Shown here: positions 45,301-53,901 of the stretch, piece after piece
Numbering within the stretch: position 1 is the stretch's first letter
Layout: every line of letters starts with the position of its first letter
From: Parafrankia sp041008525
Lineage (GTDB): Bacteria; Actinomycetota; Actinomycetes; Frankiales; Frankiaceae
NCBI RefSeq assembly: GCF_041008525.1
Contig: NZ_JBFLUG010000020.1
Span: 20,609 to 84,608, forward strand
Length of the DNA: 64,000 bases
Direction of reading: 5' to 3'
The notes under the pieces: generated by a model
What the model saw: only the letters and a program-made list of their open reading frames with translations
Database searches by the model: none
What the model was told of the DNA's origin: nothing
Made by a program: the position numbers and the translations under genes

Positions 45301-45340
45301 CCCCGGCCGCAGCCCCCTCGCGAGGGGGCTGCGGCCGGGG
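45301..45340. repeat. 40-bp perfect palindrome (terminator candidate)
   Basis: CCCCGGCCGCAGCCCCCTCG followed directly by its exact reverse complement, with no loop bases. As RNA it folds into a hairpin with a minimal loop. It lies 75 bases beyond the 3' end of the leftward 6C RNA and may terminate it, though no T-run follows. CTGTCGG at 45351 and CCGACAG at 45383 form another arm pair between. Confidence 0.85.
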
Positions 45341-45413
45341 CCGGTGCGGTCTGTCGGCGTCGCCGGGAGGGGGTTAACGGCCCCGACAGACCCAGAGGTG
45401 GCCGGATGGCTGG

Positions 45414-45540
45414 CCGGAGAGTCCGCTGGCCGCCCGGTCCGATGGGGGGGGGATCGGGACGAGCGGCCAGCGGAGTCCGGGGCCTTCCGGCCGGACGGAC
45501 GTCAGATGGGGGGGGATCTGACGTCCGTCCGGCCGGAAGG
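45414..45540 (-). ncRNA. 6C RNA (two hairpins with poly-C loops)
   Basis: Read leftward there are two consecutive stem-loops, each with only cytosines in the loop. Hairpin 1 is 45540-45516 paired with 45507-45483: a perfect 25-bp stem and loop of 8 C. Hairpin 2 is 45474-45453 with 45443-45422: 12 perfect outer pairs, 10 inner positions with three mismatches, and a loop of 9 C; an outer CCGGA/TCCGG adds more pairs. Both loops are closed by the same GAT/ATC triplet. Two stem-loops each with six or more C define the actinobacterial 6C RNA family, expressed in Streptomyces sporulation. The stems are longer than I expect for the family. Ends estimated. Confidence 0.8.
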
Positions 45541-46063
45541 ATCTCGGTGGTGCTCCGGTGTGGTGCTGGTGGTTCCAGCTTCGAGCTGTAGGGCGTTCGT
45601 TGATGCCCGATGGTCGCATTCTGGACGGTTTCCGCCCCATCTACACCGCTTATGCCGAAGTAGAATGATGTCGCAACGGCCTACCGGCCTGGGATCCACA
45701 GCTCGCCTGAGGCAGGCGTTTCCCAAGGCCGCAGGCGTTGTGACGAACTCAGGCATGGCGGAGCGATCGCGGGGCTACGCCGGTCCGGTACAGGGGACCT
45801 GTCGACGGGTCTGGTTGGTGCGCCGTCCAGCGGTGTGCGGTCTGGAGCCGCGCATGGTCTGGTGCCCGCCGGGTCGGAGTCGATCCCGACAACCCCGACC
45901 CGGCGGCGGAGCCGTGCGCGACCGGAGGGGGAGATCGCGCGGCGGCTCGTTCCGGGAACAGGGTTGCCAGTGCTACTGGCCACCCCGTCAACGGTTCGTA
46001 CGGGCTCTCAGAGGAAGAGTGACGGGCCCAGGGCTGTGCCGTGGACCGCGGCTCACGTCCGCG

Positions 46064-47173
46064 TCAGGGGATGCGACCGACCAGGTACGAGGTCGTGTAG
46101 ATCGTCTGCAGCTTGACGACATCACCGCTGCGGGGCGCGACCCACATCTTGCCATCGCCGGCGTAGATGCCGACGTGGTAGATGTTGCCCGGGCTGCCGA
46201 AGAAAATCAGGTCGCCGGGCGCCTTGTTGTACTGGGAGATGCGCGTGGTGGCCGCGTACTGCTGGTCTGTCGTGCGCGGCAGGTTCTTGCCGAGCTGCCG
46301 GTAGACGTACTGCACGAGCCCGGAGCAGTCGAAGGAGCTCGGGCCCTCGGCGCCGTAGACGTAGGGTTTGCCGGCGTGTAGCGAGGCCAGGTAGACGGCC
46401 TTCTCGCCGATGGAGCTGGCCGGCAGGTTGACGTTGACCGTGGGAGTGTCCACGCTCACGGCCGGGCGGTCCGCGCGGCGGGAGGCCTGCGGCGGCGGCG
46501 GTGTCGGCCGGACGGTCAGCGTCGCGTCGTTCTCGGAGTGGGCGGACTGCAGAGCGTCCGAACCGTCGAAGACCGCGGTGACGTTCGTGGTGGTCAGCAC
46601 CCGGGCGGTGTACGAGGCGAAGCCGCGGTCGTCCGTGGTGAGGTGCAGGAAGGTCGCCCACCCGGTGGGGAGCTTGACCTGAACCTTGATGAGCTGGTCG
46701 GCCAGCGGAGCGTCGTTCTGCTCGTTGTACAGCGAGAAACCGATGTTGACCGGCTCGTTCGCGTTGACCGTGAGCTCGGGGGTGGTCACCCGCAGGCCGA
46801 CATCGATCTTCGAGGAGAGCGTCGGAGCGGAGATGTCCGTGGTCGCGTCGAGGACGGTACCCGTGCTGCCGCCGGTCGTGGTCGCTGCCTGGATGGCCCC
46901 GTCGACTGCCAGCCGCGAGCCGATCTGGGTCGCGAGGGTCATCGGGGCGGTGTTCGTGCCCTCGTCGAAAGCGGCATCCGCGTTGATGTCGGTAGCGCAA
47001 CCGGCGAGTGCTACGCCGGAGACCGCGACGGTTCCCGTGGTGACGGCTGCAACCGTTCGGGCTCTGGCCCTGGCTCGACTCGACGCCGAGGGGGCGGACG
47101 GCGCACGGTGGCGACCGCGGCCTTCCTGCTGCCGGCGTCTCTCAGTATCAAGCTGCACGCTTTGCGCAGACAA
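46064..47173 (-). CDS. NlpC/P60 cell-wall endopeptidase with lipoprotein-like N-terminus
   Basis: About 369 residues if TTG 47173 is used (GGAAGGAA lies nine bases upstream); GTG 47158 is an alternative. A basic leader and a hydrophobic segment end in GVALAGCATD, a plausible lipobox. An Ig-like region (about 125-220) follows, then a Pro linker and the NlpC/P60 domain with catalytic Cys in FDCSGLVQYVY and His in IYHVGIYAG. It cleaves peptidoglycan stem peptides. The ydaO-type riboswitch just upstream places it under c-di-AMP control, as for many actinobacterial cell-wall hydrolases. Confidence 0.92.
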   Translation of the reverse strand: MSAQSVQLDTERRRQQEGRGRHRAPSAPSASSRARARARTVAAVTTGTVAVSGVALAGCATDINADAAFDEGTNTAPMTLATQIGSRLAVDGAIQAATTTGGSTGTVLDATTDISAPTLSSKIDVGLRVTTPELTVNANEPVNIGFSLYNEQNDAPLADQLIKVQVKLPTGWATFLHLTTDDRGFASYTARVLTTTNVTAVFDGSDALQSAHSENDATLTVRPTPPPPQASRRADRPAVSVDTPTVNVNLPASSIGEKAVYLASLHAGKPYVYGAEGPSSFDCSGLVQYVYRQLGKNLPRTTDQQYAATTRISQYNKAPGDLIFFGSPGNIYHVGIYAGDGKMWVAPRSGDVVKLQTIYTTSYLVGRIP

Positions 47174-47180
47174 CGTTGCG

Positions 47181-47390
47181 TTCCTTCCCGTACGCCTGCG
47201 AGGTGAGCTGTCGGGTTCGGGCTGGGCTGCCCGGTCCGTCGCGCGACCTTCACACGATGGACTTCACCCCTAGACCCGCACCACTTCTTGGTGCCGGTCG
47301 GTGGAGGTGGGTCCCCCGCTCCTGCCCGAGGTGACGACTCGGAGGGGACACCGGGGCCGCGGGCAGGATTCGGCGTTCGGCCCGGTGTTG
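47181..47390 (-). promoter_or_regulatory. c-di-AMP riboswitch (ydaO/yuaA type)
   Basis: Read leftward, the leader of the NlpC/P60 gene carries the conserved blocks of the actinobacterial ydaO element: GCCGAATCCTGCC, GTCACCTCGGGCAGGAG, GGTCTAGGGGTGAAGTCC, then CCGAACCCGACAGCTCACC and GCAGGCGTACGGGAAGGA. The order and spacing are those of c-di-AMP sensing riboswitches, in which ligand usually turns expression off. The end abuts the ribosome site. Exact borders are estimated. Confidence 0.9.
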
Positions 47391-47408
47391 TCGTGACGTC
47401 GCAAGCGA

Positions 47409-47445
47409 GACTAGTCCACACGGATGGTGTGGGTAAACACTAGTC
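47409..47445. promoter_or_regulatory. nested inverted repeats upstream of the riboswitch
   Basis: GACTAGT (47409) and ACTAGTC (47439) form an outer pair, and CCACAC (47416) and GTGTGG (47427) a second pair shortly inside. They lie just upstream of the riboswitch, where its promoter should be, and may be an operator. Confidence 0.4.
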
Positions 47446-48114
47446 CCCCCCAACTACGTCGAGTGCGCAGAGAAGGGCCCCTTGTGGAGCCGCATAAGCC
47501 CAGGTCAGAGGGGGTGCTGAGCTTCCCGTCACGTTTTCGGGCGGCCACACGAGGATCACGGACGAACACGTTAGGTGACGAGGTTTTCCCGGTTTGCGGG
47601 GCCGCGGCGAGGCGTTCGGCAAGCGTCCTTCAGGGCTGAGCGAGGGGCTGCGCGAGGCTGCTCCGGCCGGCTCGCCGGGCTGTCGGGGGTCATCGGGGGA
47701 TCCGCCGGAGCGCTGATCCGCCCTGGCCGGCTCGGGAGTCCGCGGCCCGTGCCGCCGTCGCTCACTGGCACGTCGGTGCCTGTGTCATGCCAGTTCCGCC
47801 TGATGCCGGCTGTTCCTGTTCCTGAGCCGAGCCGAGCCGAGCCGCGCCGCGCTGGTGCGCGGGGCGCGGATGGCCGCTGCGCGCGGGCCGCTCGGAGGTC
47901 ACGGACGGCCCGGAAAGTCGCTGCACGCGAAGGGCCGGCGAATGTCCATCTGCCACAAGGCCACGGAGAGCGAGACGGCTTAAGGCCGGTCCCGGACGCC
48001 GACGCCGGACGCATCCCGGTCGACGGGGTCGGCCAACGTAATCTCGTCAGCGCAATCCGGTCAGCACAGCGTTGTTGGTGCAACTGGCCGGCGCAGCCTG
48101 TCAGTGTGGGCTGG
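47446..48114. other. gene-free stretch
   Basis: About 670 bases. The open frames here are composition-driven. A GAGCC/GCCGA pentamer repeats at 47823-47845. No RNA, terminator or gene was recognised. Confidence 0.4.
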
Positions 48115-48507
48115 TCAGCGGGGCCGACTCTGACGGCGGCTCAGAAAACCGGAGTTGTCGAGGACCTGCAGCTCAACCTCGAGCTGGCGCACCTCGGGGA
48201 GCAGCGTCCGGTGGCTGCCGTGCAGGGCCTCTACGGCCGCCCGGGCATGTTCGGCCAGGTCATCCAACGCCTGCTGGCGCTGGCGCATGCGGGCGCGCTC
48301 CTCCTGCAGGGTCCGGACGGTGTCCTCCTGCCACTGCCGCGTGCGGAGAATGTGTTCTCCGGCGTCAGCAGCCTGGCGCTCGGCGTCCTCCAGGCGGTTC
48401 AGCAGCGCGTCCAGCGCCTCCAGGCGACTGGCGAGCTCGGCCATCAGGTCGCCGCGGCCGGGAAGGATGGAGATCTCGTGGTGCCTGGGGTACGGCTGCT
48501 GCGTCAT
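48115..48507 (-). CDS. coiled-coil hypothetical protein
   Basis: 130 residues from ATG 48507 (MTQQPYPRHHEISIL). Almost entirely helical with heptad patterns: LASRLEALDALLNRLEDAE and LQEERARMRQRQQALDDLAE; no membrane segment. Likely a small structural or DNA/protein-bridging coiled coil; no family recognised. The frame extends upstream to 48777 with Arg/Pro-rich content that does not look translated. Confidence 0.6.
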   Translation of the reverse strand: MTQQPYPRHHEISILPGRGDLMAELASRLEALDALLNRLEDAERQAADAGEHILRTRQWQEDTVRTLQEERARMRQRQQALDDLAEHARAAVEALHGSHRTLLPEVRQLEVELQVLDNSGFLSRRQSRPR

Positions 48508-49554
48508 GCTCGGCTCCGGATGCTGGTGACCGTGCCGGACCGGCCTGCAGGCGCCGCGCTGCCGGCGTAGGGGAGCTGGGAGGAGCACCACCGCGCCGCT
48601 CGCGACCGTCGCCGAAGTTCCGACACGGTTGGTTACGTTAGTCGACGCACAGGCCTTTCGGCATGTTCTCGGCCGGATCCGGCCGACCGCCAACGGAAGG
48701 CGACCGGAACGGGTACCGCCGGGCGGGTGTCGACCAACGGATGCCCCCGGGCGCGCCGGATCGACCCGGATCGGCATGGGTACGGACGACTGTCGAACTC
48801 CCGGTCCACAACAACCGATCTTGGGGTCGCCCGGTGGCGGGTGCCGGGTCGACGATGGTCATCGCTGACGCGCGCGGATTCACTTCGGCCTGAGAACTAC
48901 GTTGGGTGACGGTCACCGATGGTCCGAATCTTGTCCCGGACGGGCGCGGTGTCACGTTTTCCGCGAGCTGCGATGTGCTCGATCGGCCACCAGCGGTGAT
49001 GGCGCCATCCCGGCCGGAGCGCGGTTCGGCCGGGGTGCCGAAAAAAGGAAGTGGAATCGCGGAGATCGCGTGAATCATATTCCGTAGTTCGATCCAGATG
49101 ACCGCCGCAGAGCATCCGCCGATATATCCGCAGTCGGGCCGCGGTCGGCTCCACCCGCGTGTACGGCGCCGATCGACGGACCGCCGAGATGAATCTCCGT
49201 GCTACGCCCGCTTCGGTTCCGTTAGGACCGGCCGGGCCGGGCCTAATCGCTGGCCACAATGGCCCGGCGGGCCCGCGCCGCCTTTGGCCGCACCGCGGCG
49301 GTACCTGTCGACCGTGCCTGCGCGGGGCAGTCGCGCCGGCACGGAACTGGCCGGAGTGAGCGATGATCTCGCCTTGCCGGGCCATCCGCGCCGAGCCCCT
49401 CGCCCAGGGCATCGGTCTCGCTCGGTGACCATGGGTGCTCCCGCTGTCCGTCCGGGTCGATGGGTCGCCGGCGCCCGGCAGCTCGGAGCGGCCAGGCGTC
49501 CCGCGGCTCGCGGGACAAGGGATCGTCGATCGTTCTGCGTCGTATGGTGATCGC
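48508..49554. other. 1-kb region without recognised genes
   Basis: Both strands have long frames of low quality (Arg/Pro/Ala-rich) and no motifs. An AT-richer patch at 49038-49090 (AAAAAAGGAAGTGG and AATCATATTCCG) could be a promoter. The promoter of the MuiA gene should be near 49500. Confidence 0.35.
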
Positions 49555-51507
49555 ATGGTGGCCACCGCGGACGACGCACCGGACGTCCCAGGCTCGCCGG
49601 GCGCGGGTGCGCCAGATGGTGGCCGTACGGACAGCGGATCGGCAGGATCCGGGTCCGGCACCGGCACCGGCGGTCGGGAGACCGCGGGCCCGCCGGCCGT
49701 GGTGGAGCTCGACGCGCCGATCACCGCCGTGGTCGTGTACCCCACCGCCGCTCGGGTGACGCGGCGCGGCCAGCTCGACGCAGCTGCGCACGCCGCGCGT
49801 CCGGCAACAGTCTCGGCAGCTGGCTCGCCGGACGCGGGCCCGGCGGTGGCCCGGGTGGAAGTGGCCGTCCACGGGCTGCCGCTCGGTCTCGACGAGGACT
49901 CGGTGCGGGTAGGCGGTACGGGTCCGGCCCGGGTGCTGGGGGTCCGGGTGGTGTCGCAGGCGCGGGCGGTGCCTGATGCCGGCGCGCTTGCTGATCTGCG
50001 GGCTCGACAGGACGAGCTGCGCGCCCTCCTGGCGGAGATCGCCGACGGCGACGAGACCGAGCGCGCCCGCCGCTCCTTCCTGGATGTGGCGGCGCGGGTG
50101 GGCGCCGGCGCACTCGCCCGCGGCTGGTCCGCTGGTAGCGCGGCGGCGGCCGGTGACGCCCGGGCTGGTGCCGGGGCGGGGGGCGCCGATGCGGCGGCAC
50201 AACTCCTTCTGGTCGGAGATGCCCTCGCCGCGCAGATCGCCGCGGTGCACACGCGCCGCCGGGCTCTTTCCGAGCAGCGTGACCGCGCGGAGAGAGAGCT
50301 CTCGGCGATCGGCAGGATGATCGAGGCCCGCCGGGCGCAGCCGGCTCCCGACACCCGCACGATCGTCGTCGACCTGGAACTGCCCGCGGTCACGACAACC
50401 CCGGGACGGGCGTATCCGCCGTCCGGGGCGGAGCCCGCCGCCGCGGCGGACGCGATGGCGGTCACGGCGGCGGAGGCGAGGGAGGCCGGGGAGGCCGGGG
50501 AGCTGGAGGTCTCCTACCTGGTCAGGTCGGCCTCCTGGACGTCGGGCTATGACGCCCGTCTGGAGGGCGAGCGGGTGACCCTCACCTGGTTCGCGATGAT
50601 CAGTCAGCGGACGGGGGAGGACTGGCCGGCCGCCGACCTGCGGCTGTCCACCGCGCGCCCCGCCGGCGGGGCCGATCTGCCCGAGCTGGTCCCGCAGTTC
50701 GTCGATCTCCGCCGCCCGAAGCCGGATCACTACCCGCGAGCGAGGGGTGCGGCGCCGGGCGGCGCGCCCGAGCCCGCCGGCTGGGATGCTGCCGAGGCGG
50801 CGGCGGGCATGCCCGCCGCGCCGATGGCGGCCCGCCCGGTGGCGCTGGCCGCACCCATCTCCACAGCGCAGGCGACGATGGAGTCCGCGGGGGCCGCGTC
50901 GACGTACCGCCCGCCCCGCCCGGTGGCGGTGCCCGCGGATGGCGACCCGCACCGCGCGACCGTCGCCGTGCTGGTGCTCGACGCGGTGCTCGACCATGTC
51001 ACCGCCCCGAAGCTCGCCGCCGAGGCGCATCTGCGGGCTGCGGTCGTCAACACGTCCCCGCACACGCTGCCGGCGGGGAAGGTGTCGGTGTTCCACGGCC
51101 AGGAGTTCGTCGGCACCGCCCGGCTCGACCTCGTCCCGCCCGGCGGGGAGATGGAACTGCGGCTCGGCGTCGACGACCGGGTCCAGGTCGAGCGAGAGCT
51201 GGTCCGCCGCGTGACCGGCCGGCGCATGGTCGGCAACACCCGGCGGACGGATGTCGGCTACCGCATCGCGGTCACGAACCGGGCGCCGCTGCGTGCCCGG
51301 GTGACGGTGCGCGACCAGGTGCCGGTGTCCCGGCACGAGAGCATCGCGGTCCGGGACGTGGTGACCGAGCCGGCAGCGGACGAGCACACCGACCTGGGGC
51401 TGTTGACCTGGCAGGTGGAGCTCGAGCCGGGCGCCAGCCGTGAGATCGGGCTGTCCTACCGGCTCGAGCACCCGCGTGGCGCCGAACTCACCGGCTGGGG
51501 CGACTGA
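49555..51507 (+). CDS. MuiA-family (DUF4139) protein
   Basis: 650 residues from ATG 49555. A Gly/Ser/Thr-rich leader, then the DUF4140-type start APITAVVVYPTAARVTRRG, a helical coiled middle region (ADLRARQDELRALLAEIADG) and a C-terminal DUF4139 domain: ELEVSYLVRSASWTSGYDAR, GEDWPAADLRLSTARP, and the end DLGLLTWQVELEPGASREI. The family was named from mucoidy inhibition in a proteobacterium; molecular role is unknown. Residues about 400-470 are an Ala/Pro-rich insert. Cytoplasmic; no signal peptide. Confidence 0.85.
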   Translation: MVATADDAPDVPGSPGAGAPDGGRTDSGSAGSGSGTGTGGRETAGPPAVVELDAPITAVVVYPTAARVTRRGQLDAAAHAARPATVSAAGSPDAGPAVARVEVAVHGLPLGLDEDSVRVGGTGPARVLGVRVVSQARAVPDAGALADLRARQDELRALLAEIADGDETERARRSFLDVAARVGAGALARGWSAGSAAAAGDARAGAGAGGADAAAQLLLVGDALAAQIAAVHTRRRALSEQRDRAERELSAIGRMIEARRAQPAPDTRTIVVDLELPAVTTTPGRAYPPSGAEPAAAADAMAVTAAEAREAGEAGELEVSYLVRSASWTSGYDARLEGERVTLTWFAMISQRTGEDWPAADLRLSTARPAGGADLPELVPQFVDLRRPKPDHYPRARGAAPGGAPEPAGWDAAEAAAGMPAAPMAARPVALAAPISTAQATMESAGAASTYRPPRPVAVPADGDPHRATVAVLVLDAVLDHVTAPKLAAEAHLRAAVVNTSPHTLPAGKVSVFHGQEFVGTARLDLVPPGGEMELRLGVDDRVQVERELVRRVTGRRMVGNTRRTDVGYRIAVTNRAPLRARVTVRDQVPVSRHESIAVRDVVTEPAADEHTDLGLLTWQVELEPGASREIGLSYRLEHPRGAELTGWGD

Positions 51508-51614
51508 CCCGCCCGTGGGGCGTGGTTCCGAGGTCTGCCCGGTGTGCGGGGTGTCCGCACGGTGTGGATGCGGGCGGGTACGGGCCGGCGTAACGTGGGT
51601 TGCGGGAGGCGGTC

Positions 51615-52451
51615 ATGACCGGTGTGGAGACAACGACCAGCTCTTCTCTCGCCAGTCTGGTGCACGCCGCGCACCGTGACATCGGCCGTCTGTTCGATCT
51701 CGCCGGCGGTGACTTCGCCGGCATTGATGACTTTGCTGGCGTCGATGACTTTGCTGGCCTTGATGACTTTGCTGGCCTTGATGGTCCCGCTGGCGTCGCT
51801 GGTCTCGACGGCGCCGGCAGGCGCGAGGGGCGTGGTCGCGGCGGGGAGGCCCGGGCGGCGGACCCGCGGCTGACCCTGCACGCGAGTGATGCCGCGGTCG
51901 CCGCGTTCAGCGCGCACCTCAGCGTCATGGAGGACGTCGTCTATCCGGCCGCGGCCGTGGTCGTCCCGGACGGGCGCGCCCGCGCCGCGGCACTGCGTGG
52001 CACGGCCCGAGAGGCGGCGGCGGTGATGCGCGGCCTCCAGCAGTACGTGCAGGGTGATCGGTACCACCCGCGGCGCGGCCCGTCCGGGCTGCGAGACGAT
52101 CTTGCCGAGCTGGCCCGGGCGCATTCCCTCGTGGAGGATCGACTGCTGTGCGACCTGGAGGCACAGCTGGATGCGGCGCGGCTGCGCCGGCTCCGCGAGA
52201 ACGTCGAGCGGGGGATGCGGCGGGCGCCGACCCGGCCGCACCCGCACCTCGGCCACGGCGCCGGCCGGCGCAGCCGGCTCGCCGCCCGACTGGCCGGGCG
52301 ATGGGATCATGTGCTGGACATCGTGGACGCCCGTGTGGTGGCGGGCCGCCCGGTCCGCGCGCCGGCCCCGGCCGGTCTGTGGGGCTGGTATCTGCTGGGC
52401 CGGCCGACGAGTGACGAGATCGCGCCTGGTCACGACCATCCGGCGAGGTGA
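51615..52451 (+). CDS. hemerythrin-like protein with DDFAG hexapeptide repeats
   Basis: 278 residues from ATG 51615 with GGGAGG upstream. Regions LASLVHAAHRDIGRLFDL, AAFSAHLSVMEDVVYPAA and LARAHSLVEDRLLCDLE are spaced like hemerythrin helices, giving several His and Glu that could bind iron. Not all ligands can be placed, so it may be degenerate. Residues 32-61 are five tandem copies of D-D-F-A-G-V/L inserted in the first loop, encoded by 18-bp DNA repeats. The C-terminus ends GWYLLGRPTSDEIAP. No partner genes. Confidence 0.6.
   Translation: MTGVETTTSSSLASLVHAAHRDIGRLFDLAGGDFAGIDDFAGVDDFAGLDDFAGLDGPAGVAGLDGAGRREGRGRGGEARAADPRLTLHASDAAVAAFSAHLSVMEDVVYPAAAVVVPDGRARAAALRGTAREAAAVMRGLQQYVQGDRYHPRRGPSGLRDDLAELARAHSLVEDRLLCDLEAQLDAARLRRLRENVERGMRRAPTRPHPHLGHGAGRRSRLAARLAGRWDHVLDIVDARVVAGRPVRAPAPAGLWGWYLLGRPTSDEIAPGHDHPAR
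51708..51797 (+). repeat. five tandem 18-bp units inside a coding region
   Basis: GATGACTTTGCTGGCCTT and close variants at 51708, 51726, 51744, 51762 and 51780. Units 2-4 differ at only two bases. They use rare T-ending codons (GAT, TTT, GCT) unlike their surroundings, suggesting recent expansion from one copy. Confidence 0.92.
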
Positions 52452-52665
52452 CTGCCATCATACTGTGACAAGGCGGACCTGAGATCCTGCGGCCCGCATG
52501 GTCTCTGCCGGGGCATTTCGATGCTCCGGCGTTTGTTCGCCGCCGCTTTCGTGCCATGCTGCGAAGTCTCTGGGCGGGCTGGTGGCCCACCCGTGAGCGG
52601 TGGCGCCGGCTCGCGTGTGATCCGGTGCCCTGTGCCCCGTCGCTGTAACCCCCTGCCGAGGAGAT

Positions 52666-53901
52666 GTGACCGGAAGCGAGATTCCCGCCATGCGGCTGTC
52701 GATGGCCGCTATGGACAGCGCGGGTGCGGTGGCAGGTGTGGGTGGTGCGGAGGGTGTTCGGTGGCCCCTCCTCCTGGTCGAGGATGACGACGCCGACGCC
52801 TATCTGGTGTCGGAGCTGCTCGACGAGGTGTCCGCCCCCGTTGATCTGACGCGCGTGCGGACGGTCGCGGAGGCCGTTCTGCAGGCGCGGCACGCTTCCT
52901 GCATCCTGCTGGACCTCGGCCTCCCCGACAGCGCGGGTCTGTCGGCGTTGCGCCGGCTGTTGTCCATCGACGGCGGCGCTCCCGTCGTCGTCCTGACCGG
53001 TCTGGTGGACGAGTACCGCGGCGCTGAGGCCGTCGCCGCCGGTGCCCAGGACTACCTGGTCAAAGGTCAGGTCGACGGTCGCGATCTGGTCCGTGCGGTG
53101 CGGTACGCGATCGAGCGCGAGCGGGCCGACACCGCGGCCCGGGCGCTGCGCGAGTCCGAGCTGCGGGCGGAGGAGAAGGCCCGGCTGGAGCGGGGCCTGC
53201 TGCCCCGCCCGCTGATGGACGACCCGACGATGGACCACCGGACCCGTTACCGGCCCGGGCACCGCCAGGCCCTGCTCGGCGGCGACTTCTACGACATGGT
53301 GTCCACCGCGGACGGGACGGTCCGCGTGCTGCTCGGTGACGTCTGCGGGCACGGGCCGGACGAGGCCGCGCTCGGGGTCAGTCTGCGCATCGCCTGGCGG
53401 ACACTCGTCCTGGCCGGGGTGCCGGACCCCGCCCGGCTCGGCTTCCTGCAGCAGGTGCTGGTGAGCGAGCGGGAGCACGACGAGATCTTCGCCACCGTCT
53501 GCGAGCTGGCGATAGCGCCGGATCGCCGTAGCCTGCGCATGGTTCTGGCCGGCCACCCGCCGCCCGCGCTGCTTTCGCCGAGCACCATGGCCCTGCGTGG
53601 TGATGTGGTCGGTCCCGCGCTGGGCATCCTCGACGATGTGGTGAGCGACGAGGTGACGGTGGAGCTCGGCGAGAACTGGGCCCTGCTGCTGGCGACGGAC
53701 GGCCTGCTCGAGGGTCGGGACGGTCCGGGCGGCGAGCCCCTGGGCTGGGAGGGGGTGCTGCCCGAGGTGGCTGATCTGTGGCCTGACTGCGGCCCGGACG
53801 GGCTGCTCGACGCGCTCATCGACCGGGTCGAGGAGCGCAACGGCGGCCCGCTCACCGACGACGTGGCCCTGCTGCTGGTGCTGCGCGGGCGGCAGATGTG
53901 A
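52666..53901 (+). CDS. receiver-PP2C (RsbU/SpoIIE-type) phosphatase
   Basis: 411 residues from GTG 52666 after GAGGAG. N-terminal receiver with LLLVEDDDADAYL, phospho-acceptor Asp in CILLDLGLPDSAG and Lys in DYLVKGQ; a short coiled coil (RALRESELRAEEKARLERGL); then a PP2C domain with GGDFYDMVSTADG, LLGDVCGHGPDEA and the end LTDDVALLLVLRG, keeping the metal-binding Asp residues. It would dephosphorylate an anti-sigma-factor antagonist or similar partner, under control of phosphorylation of its receiver. Overlaps the next gene by four bases (GTGA). Confidence 0.92.
   Translation: MTGSEIPAMRLSMAAMDSAGAVAGVGGAEGVRWPLLLVEDDDADAYLVSELLDEVSAPVDLTRVRTVAEAVLQARHASCILLDLGLPDSAGLSALRRLLSIDGGAPVVVLTGLVDEYRGAEAVAAGAQDYLVKGQVDGRDLVRAVRYAIERERADTAARALRESELRAEEKARLERGLLPRPLMDDPTMDHRTRYRPGHRQALLGGDFYDMVSTADGTVRVLLGDVCGHGPDEAALGVSLRIAWRTLVLAGVPDPARLGFLQQVLVSEREHDEIFATVCELAIAPDRRSLRMVLAGHPPPALLSPSTMALRGDVVGPALGILDDVVSDEVTVELGENWALLLATDGLLEGRDGPGGEPLGWEGVLPEVADLWPDCGPDGLLDALIDRVEERNGGPLTDDVALLLVLRGRQM

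Larger units (their letters stand above)
45020..46063. other. 1-kb gene-free region rich in inverted repeats
   Basis: No convincing protein gene. At 45121-45160 is an AT-richer patch with AACTA...TAGTT and ACTAGT words, probably promoter. 45301-45540 holds a 40-bp palindrome and the two-hairpin RNA candidate described separately. From 45560 to 46060 nothing was recognised beyond the end of the NlpC gene. Confidence 0.6.

Noticed and set aside
45422..45540. Poly-G tracts as sequencing artefacts or a G-quadruplex only
   Set aside because: The tracts lie exactly in the loops of two long inverted repeats with the same closing bases, matching the 6C RNA family on the other strand.
47575..48570. 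331-residue + strand frame
   Set aside because: Overlaps the coiled-coil gene in antisense and has no recognisable content.
48897..50465. 522-residue - strand frame
   Set aside because: Antisense to the MuiA gene for most of its length; Ser/Arg/Ala-rich, no motif.
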